From: an uncultured Desulfotignum sp.
GTDB taxonomy: Bacteria; Desulfobacterota; Desulfobacteria; Desulfobacterales; Desulfobacteraceae
Direction: 5' to 3'
NCBI GenBank assembly: GCA_937951975.1
Contig: CALGAJ010000376.1
Coordinates: 1-17,197, forward strand
Length of the DNA stretch: 17,197 bases
Shown: piece by piece, positions 15,054 through 17,197 of the stretch
How the letters are laid out: every line of letters starts with the position of its first letter
How positions within the stretch are numbered: the stretch's first letter is position 1
The notes under the pieces: model-generated
What the model saw: the letters and a program-made list of their open reading frames with translations, nothing else
Database searches by the model: none
What the model was told of the DNA's origin: nothing
Translations under genes and position numbers: made by a program

Positions 15054-15093
15054 ATATCTGGCGCGTTTCGTCAATTAAACGGATTCCAGATAT
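15054..15093. repeat. Two-tier inverted repeat downstream of the amidase gene
   Basis: ATATCTGG (15054-15061) pairs with CCAGATAT (15086-15093), and inside it CGTTT (15064-15068) pairs with AAACG (15077-15081). A further AGATAT occurs at 15101-15106. It begins 26 bp beyond the amidase stop in transcript order, so it may end or stabilise that mRNA. No U-run follows, and it may instead be a regulator site upstream of dctPQM. Confidence 0.4.
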
Positions 15094-15119
15094 TTCACAC
15101 AGATATCAACTTGTTTCAG

Positions 15120-15890
15120 TTAATAGCATTGACGAGTTGATCCAAAGTTGTATACCCGACTGTCAATACCTTCTATATATTTTACGACATCATCTACAGG
15201 CAATACGTCAGCAAATTTAGCGTCCATATCAAACAAATTCCATTCAATAACGCCGGGTACTCTGTCTCCGATAGTTCCTATAGGTACTATTGTTTTAAAA
15301 CCATATCCTGTTGAGTCCATTACTGTATGCCTAACACAAGCACATGCTGTTGCTCCCATTACTATTAAGGTGTCAACGCCTAATTTTACTAATGTAGTAG
15401 CTAAATGAGTACCAAAAAAGTTACTGGCATATTTTTTAACTATTACCGGCTCTTCTGGTTGTGGATCTAATTTTGGATCTATTTCCATCCACTCAGTTTC
15501 TAATTTTAATGAATGCATAGGGATTTTTTCATCCCATCTTGGCAAGTCCCATTGTAATGCACCGGTATATCCAGTAGTTGTATGGAAGATTGGTATTCCT
15601 ACTTTTCTCCCTGCTTTTAGGACTTTAAGTGCATTTGCACAAATTTCTTCGTTGTTTTCACAAGTGAATGGGTGTCCGTCTGACATCCAAGCTTTTGCCA
15701 TATCTACTGTAGTTATAGCTGGAGCTTTACCAAAGCCCATTTTTCTTTGAAATCCTCTTTCTTTATAAATCTTAGTAGCTTCAGCAAATGCTTGCTCCAA
15801 TAAATTTAAATCGATTCCATAATTCCCGCCCTTATCCTTATACTGATCACTGGCATTTACAACCTTGTCTGCATCATCTCTCATAACCAT
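15120..15890 (-). CDS. N-carbamoylsarcosine amidase-like cysteine hydrolase (isochorismatase superfamily)
   Basis: The predicted reaction is N-carbamoylsarcosine + water to sarcosine, CO2 and ammonia (EC 3.5.1.59 type), the step after HyuAB. The 256-residue protein carries the triad pattern of the family: D63 in TVDMAKAW, K152 (or K153) in IVKKYASNFFGTHL, and nucleophile C185 in MGATACACVRHTVMDS. GFGKAPAITTVD and GTIGDRVPGVIEWNLFDMDAKF also match the N-carbamoylsarcosine amidase branch as I remember it from Arthrobacter. Other cysteine hydrolases of this superfamily act on nicotinamide, biuret or isochorismate, so the substrate rests on the HyuAB context. AAGGAG lies nine bases before ATG 15890. 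Three sampled 60-base lines contain 65 of 180 G+C (36%), well below its neighbours, suggesting transfer from a low-GC donor. Confidence 0.85.
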   Translation of the reverse strand: MVMRDDADKVVNASDQYKDKGGNYGIDLNLLEQAFAEATKIYKERGFQRKMGFGKAPAITTVDMAKAWMSDGHPFTCENNEEICANALKVLKAGRKVGIPIFHTTTGYTGALQWDLPRWDEKIPMHSLKLETEWMEIDPKLDPQPEEPVIVKKYASNFFGTHLATTLVKLGVDTLIVMGATACACVRHTVMDSTGYGFKTIVPIGTIGDRVPGVIEWNLFDMDAKFADVLPVDDVVKYIEGIDSRVYNFGSTRQCY

Positions 15891-16343
15891 TGTTCATAAC
15901 TCCTTTTAAAATTATTTTATAAAAACAGCCTACAATTTATTTACCGATAGTCTAAAAATTAATTTAAATATCCTCTCGTTGTAATGAATCCATTTTAAGA
16001 TGTCCTTTCCCTTTTTGATTGAAGTTGATTGATTTCTACCTGAAACTCACTTCATCATATTTAAAATTCAATTACAATTAATAATATGCTATGTTTTATT
16101 TACTTTGAGATCAATAAATTGAAATTAAATTATGAAAAATATCAGCATTGAAATTGACATTAAATTGAATCAAATAATTGCCCTCTGTTCGACAGTCGTA
16201 GGTTCATGAAATTCCAAGATACTTGTAAATAAAATGAAAAAGGAACTGGCTCAGCCAGAATTTACAGAAAAAAATTGGGTTTCTTTCCTATGTGAAATTC
16301 AGTACATTGATATTATTGCAAACTAACGAAAATAGGCAAATCG
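15891..16343. other. 453-bp AT-rich divergent intergenic region
   Basis: This stretch separates the amidase gene (minus) from the LysR-type gene (plus) and must contain both promoters. It is very AT-rich. I found no convincing gene. It contains repeated ATTGAA-type motifs (16118-16173), a 13-bp palindrome CTGGCTCAGCCAG (16246-16258), and on the minus strand TATAAAAT shortly upstream of the amidase ribosome binding site, a possible -10 without a clear -35. A nine-codon minus-strand frame (MDSLQREDI) preceded by AAAGGA is probably chance. Confidence 0.6.
16118..16173. repeat. Three ATTGAA direct repeats, possible regulator binding sites
   Basis: ATTGAAATTAA (16118-16128), ATTGAAATTGA (16147-16157) and ATTGAATCAA (16164-16173) are similarly oriented. 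An inverted ATTCAAT lies at 16066-16072. They lie between a LysR-type gene and its divergent target, where such regulators usually bind. In DNA this AT-rich, chance is a real alternative. Confidence 0.35.
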
Positions 16344-17197
16344 ATGCATCTTCCCATTGGTTTTACCAGAAACATTCCCATTGAACTCCGGCATATCATT
16401 GCCTTCATTGCAGTGGCTGAAAAACTGAATTTCAAAAAGGCATCCATTGCACTGAATATGACCCAGCCTGGATTGACCCGGATTATCCATCGGCTGGAAG
16501 AGGATTTGGGAGCGCTACTTTTTAAACGGACGACCCGGAGTGTCGAGCTGACCGAATCTGGGCGCGTTTTCCTCAAAGAGGTCATCCCCGCACTTGAACG
16601 ATTGAACACAGCCATCACCAAAACCCAGAGCGCGGAAGCCGGCAATATCGGATATTTGAAGGTGGCTTATATGAGTTTTGCCATCAACAACAAACTGCCG
16701 GTTCTTCTGAAAAAATTTAGGGAACATTTTCCAGGTATCCGTGTGGATCTCGTCTATCATCCGACAGAGGAACAGAAAAAGCAACTAATTGATTCTCAGA
16801 TCGATATCGGTTTCATTCTGGGAGACTTTTCAAGTCCAGTTGTGAATCAACGCACTGTTGTCACAGAGAAACTGGTGGCGGTTCTCCCGGAAGGGCACAC
16901 TTTTGCCGACAAACCCAGCCTTTCCATGTCTGATTTAAAAAATGAGGAGTTCATTTTGGGAACACCCAAAGACTGGAAAGCGTTTCTGCCGATCATCAAT
17001 GAATTGTGTAATCAGGCAAACTTCAATCCGAAAGTGCGCCAGTATGTCGACACCACTGACGGTATATTCGGCATGGTTGCCGCAAAGTTGGGTATTACCA
17101 TATTTTCGGAATGTGCCTCTGATTTTCGAACCAAAGGCCTGGTCATCAAAGAACTTGACGACAAAGCAGCCCAAGTGACGACTTCTGCCGTCTGGTT
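16344..17197 (+). CDS. LysR-type transcriptional regulator, partial (3' end beyond the window)
   Basis: The frame from ATG 16344 stays open to the window end, giving 284 residues of an expected 300 or so. The N-terminal winged helix-turn-helix is clear: ELRHIIAFIAVAEKLNFKKA, then LNMTQPGLTRIIHRLEEDLG and LFKRTTRSVELTESG (about residues 13-73). The remainder is the periplasmic-binding-protein-like effector domain (GYLKVAYMSFAINNKLP onward, about 103-284). About 12 residues precede the usual LysR start, and only a weak AGG lies upstream of the ATG, so the start is less certain than the frame. It is divergent from the amidase gene across 453 bp, the classic arrangement for a LysR regulator controlling its neighbour, with a pathway intermediate as a likely co-inducer. 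Its base composition resembles the rest of the window, not the AT-rich amidase. Confidence 0.92.
   Translation, partial: MHLPIGFTRNIPIELRHIIAFIAVAEKLNFKKASIALNMTQPGLTRIIHRLEEDLGALLFKRTTRSVELTESGRVFLKEVIPALERLNTAITKTQSAEAGNIGYLKVAYMSFAINNKLPVLLKKFREHFPGIRVDLVYHPTEEQKKQLIDSQIDIGFILGDFSSPVVNQRTVVTEKLVAVLPEGHTFADKPSLSMSDLKNEEFILGTPKDWKAFLPIINELCNQANFNPKVRQYVDTTDGIFGMVAAKLGITIFSECASDFRTKGLVIKELDDKAAQVTTSAVW

Noticed and set aside
16246..16258. CTGGCTCAGCCAG palindrome as an insertion-sequence end or terminator
   Set aside because: There is a single copy, no flanking transposase or target duplication, and no U-run; too short to interpret.
16313..16784. Two minus-strand frames (110 and 89 residues) at the right edge
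   Set aside because: They are antisense to the LysR-type gene, whose helix-turn-helix and effector domains are clear in the plus frame.
1..17197. CRISPR arrays, tRNA or rRNA genes, transposases, prophage genes
   Set aside because: I looked for regularly spaced repeats, tRNA-like cloverleaf motifs and recombinase motifs and saw none.

Overview
The window looks like a chromosomal segment of an anaerobic deltaproteobacterium, most likely a sulfate reducer of the Desulfobacteraceae type. This is an inference from gene style: an AcnA-type aconitase, a PAS/sigma-54 activator, TRAP and SSS transporters, mixed codon usage of about 45-55% G+C, and strong AAGGAGG ribosome binding sites. There is no rRNA, tRNA, CRISPR array or transposase to fix the taxonomy.

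Layout. Positions 1-65 hold a fragment whose coding strand is unclear. Positions 69-483 (minus) carry two small, translationally coupled genes of unknown function: a 54-residue protein and a 79-residue four-cysteine protein. Positions 605-3364 (minus) encode aconitase AcnA. From 3625 the locus changes character. On the plus strand lie a PAS/AAA+/Fis sigma-54 activator with a TTG start, a well-formed -24/-12 promoter at 5229-5244, a 42-residue single-membrane-segment protein, an SSS-family symporter, and the two subunits of an ATP-dependent hydantoinase (HyuA, HyuB). A bidirectional terminator at 10708-10745 separates these from a minus-strand set, listed here in transcription order: an N-carbamoylsarcosine-amidase-like cysteine hydrolase (15890-15120), TRAP binding protein DctP, membrane subunits DctQ and DctM, and an M19-like amidohydrolase that lacks the usual first metal motif. 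A LysR-type regulator gene starts at 16344, divergent from the amidase, and runs off the right edge.

How the genes may work together. HyuAB plus an N-carbamoylsarcosine amidase are the last two steps of the known creatinine route: N-methylhydantoin to N-carbamoylsarcosine (ATP-dependent), then to sarcosine, CO2 and ammonia. I read 3625 to 17197 as a catabolic island for N-methylhydantoin or a related cyclic ureide, with two uptake systems of different classes (Na+ symporter and TRAP), two regulators (a sigma-54 activator and a LysR type), and an extra amidohydrolase. A creatinine deaminase (creatinine to N-methylhydantoin) is not in the window. The M19-like protein strongly resembles, from memory, the protein encoded beside the dimethylglycine demethylase genes in Pseudomonas aeruginosa (PA5396), which fits N-methylglycine chemistry. 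The amidase gene and its upstream region are markedly more AT-rich than the rest and may have come from a low-GC donor such as a creatinine-fermenting clostridium.

The items most worth following up are the composition of the locus, the altered metal site of the M19-like protein, the tiny membrane protein beside the symporter, and an 11-bp perfect inverted repeat that brackets the putative -10 box of the dctPQM promoter.
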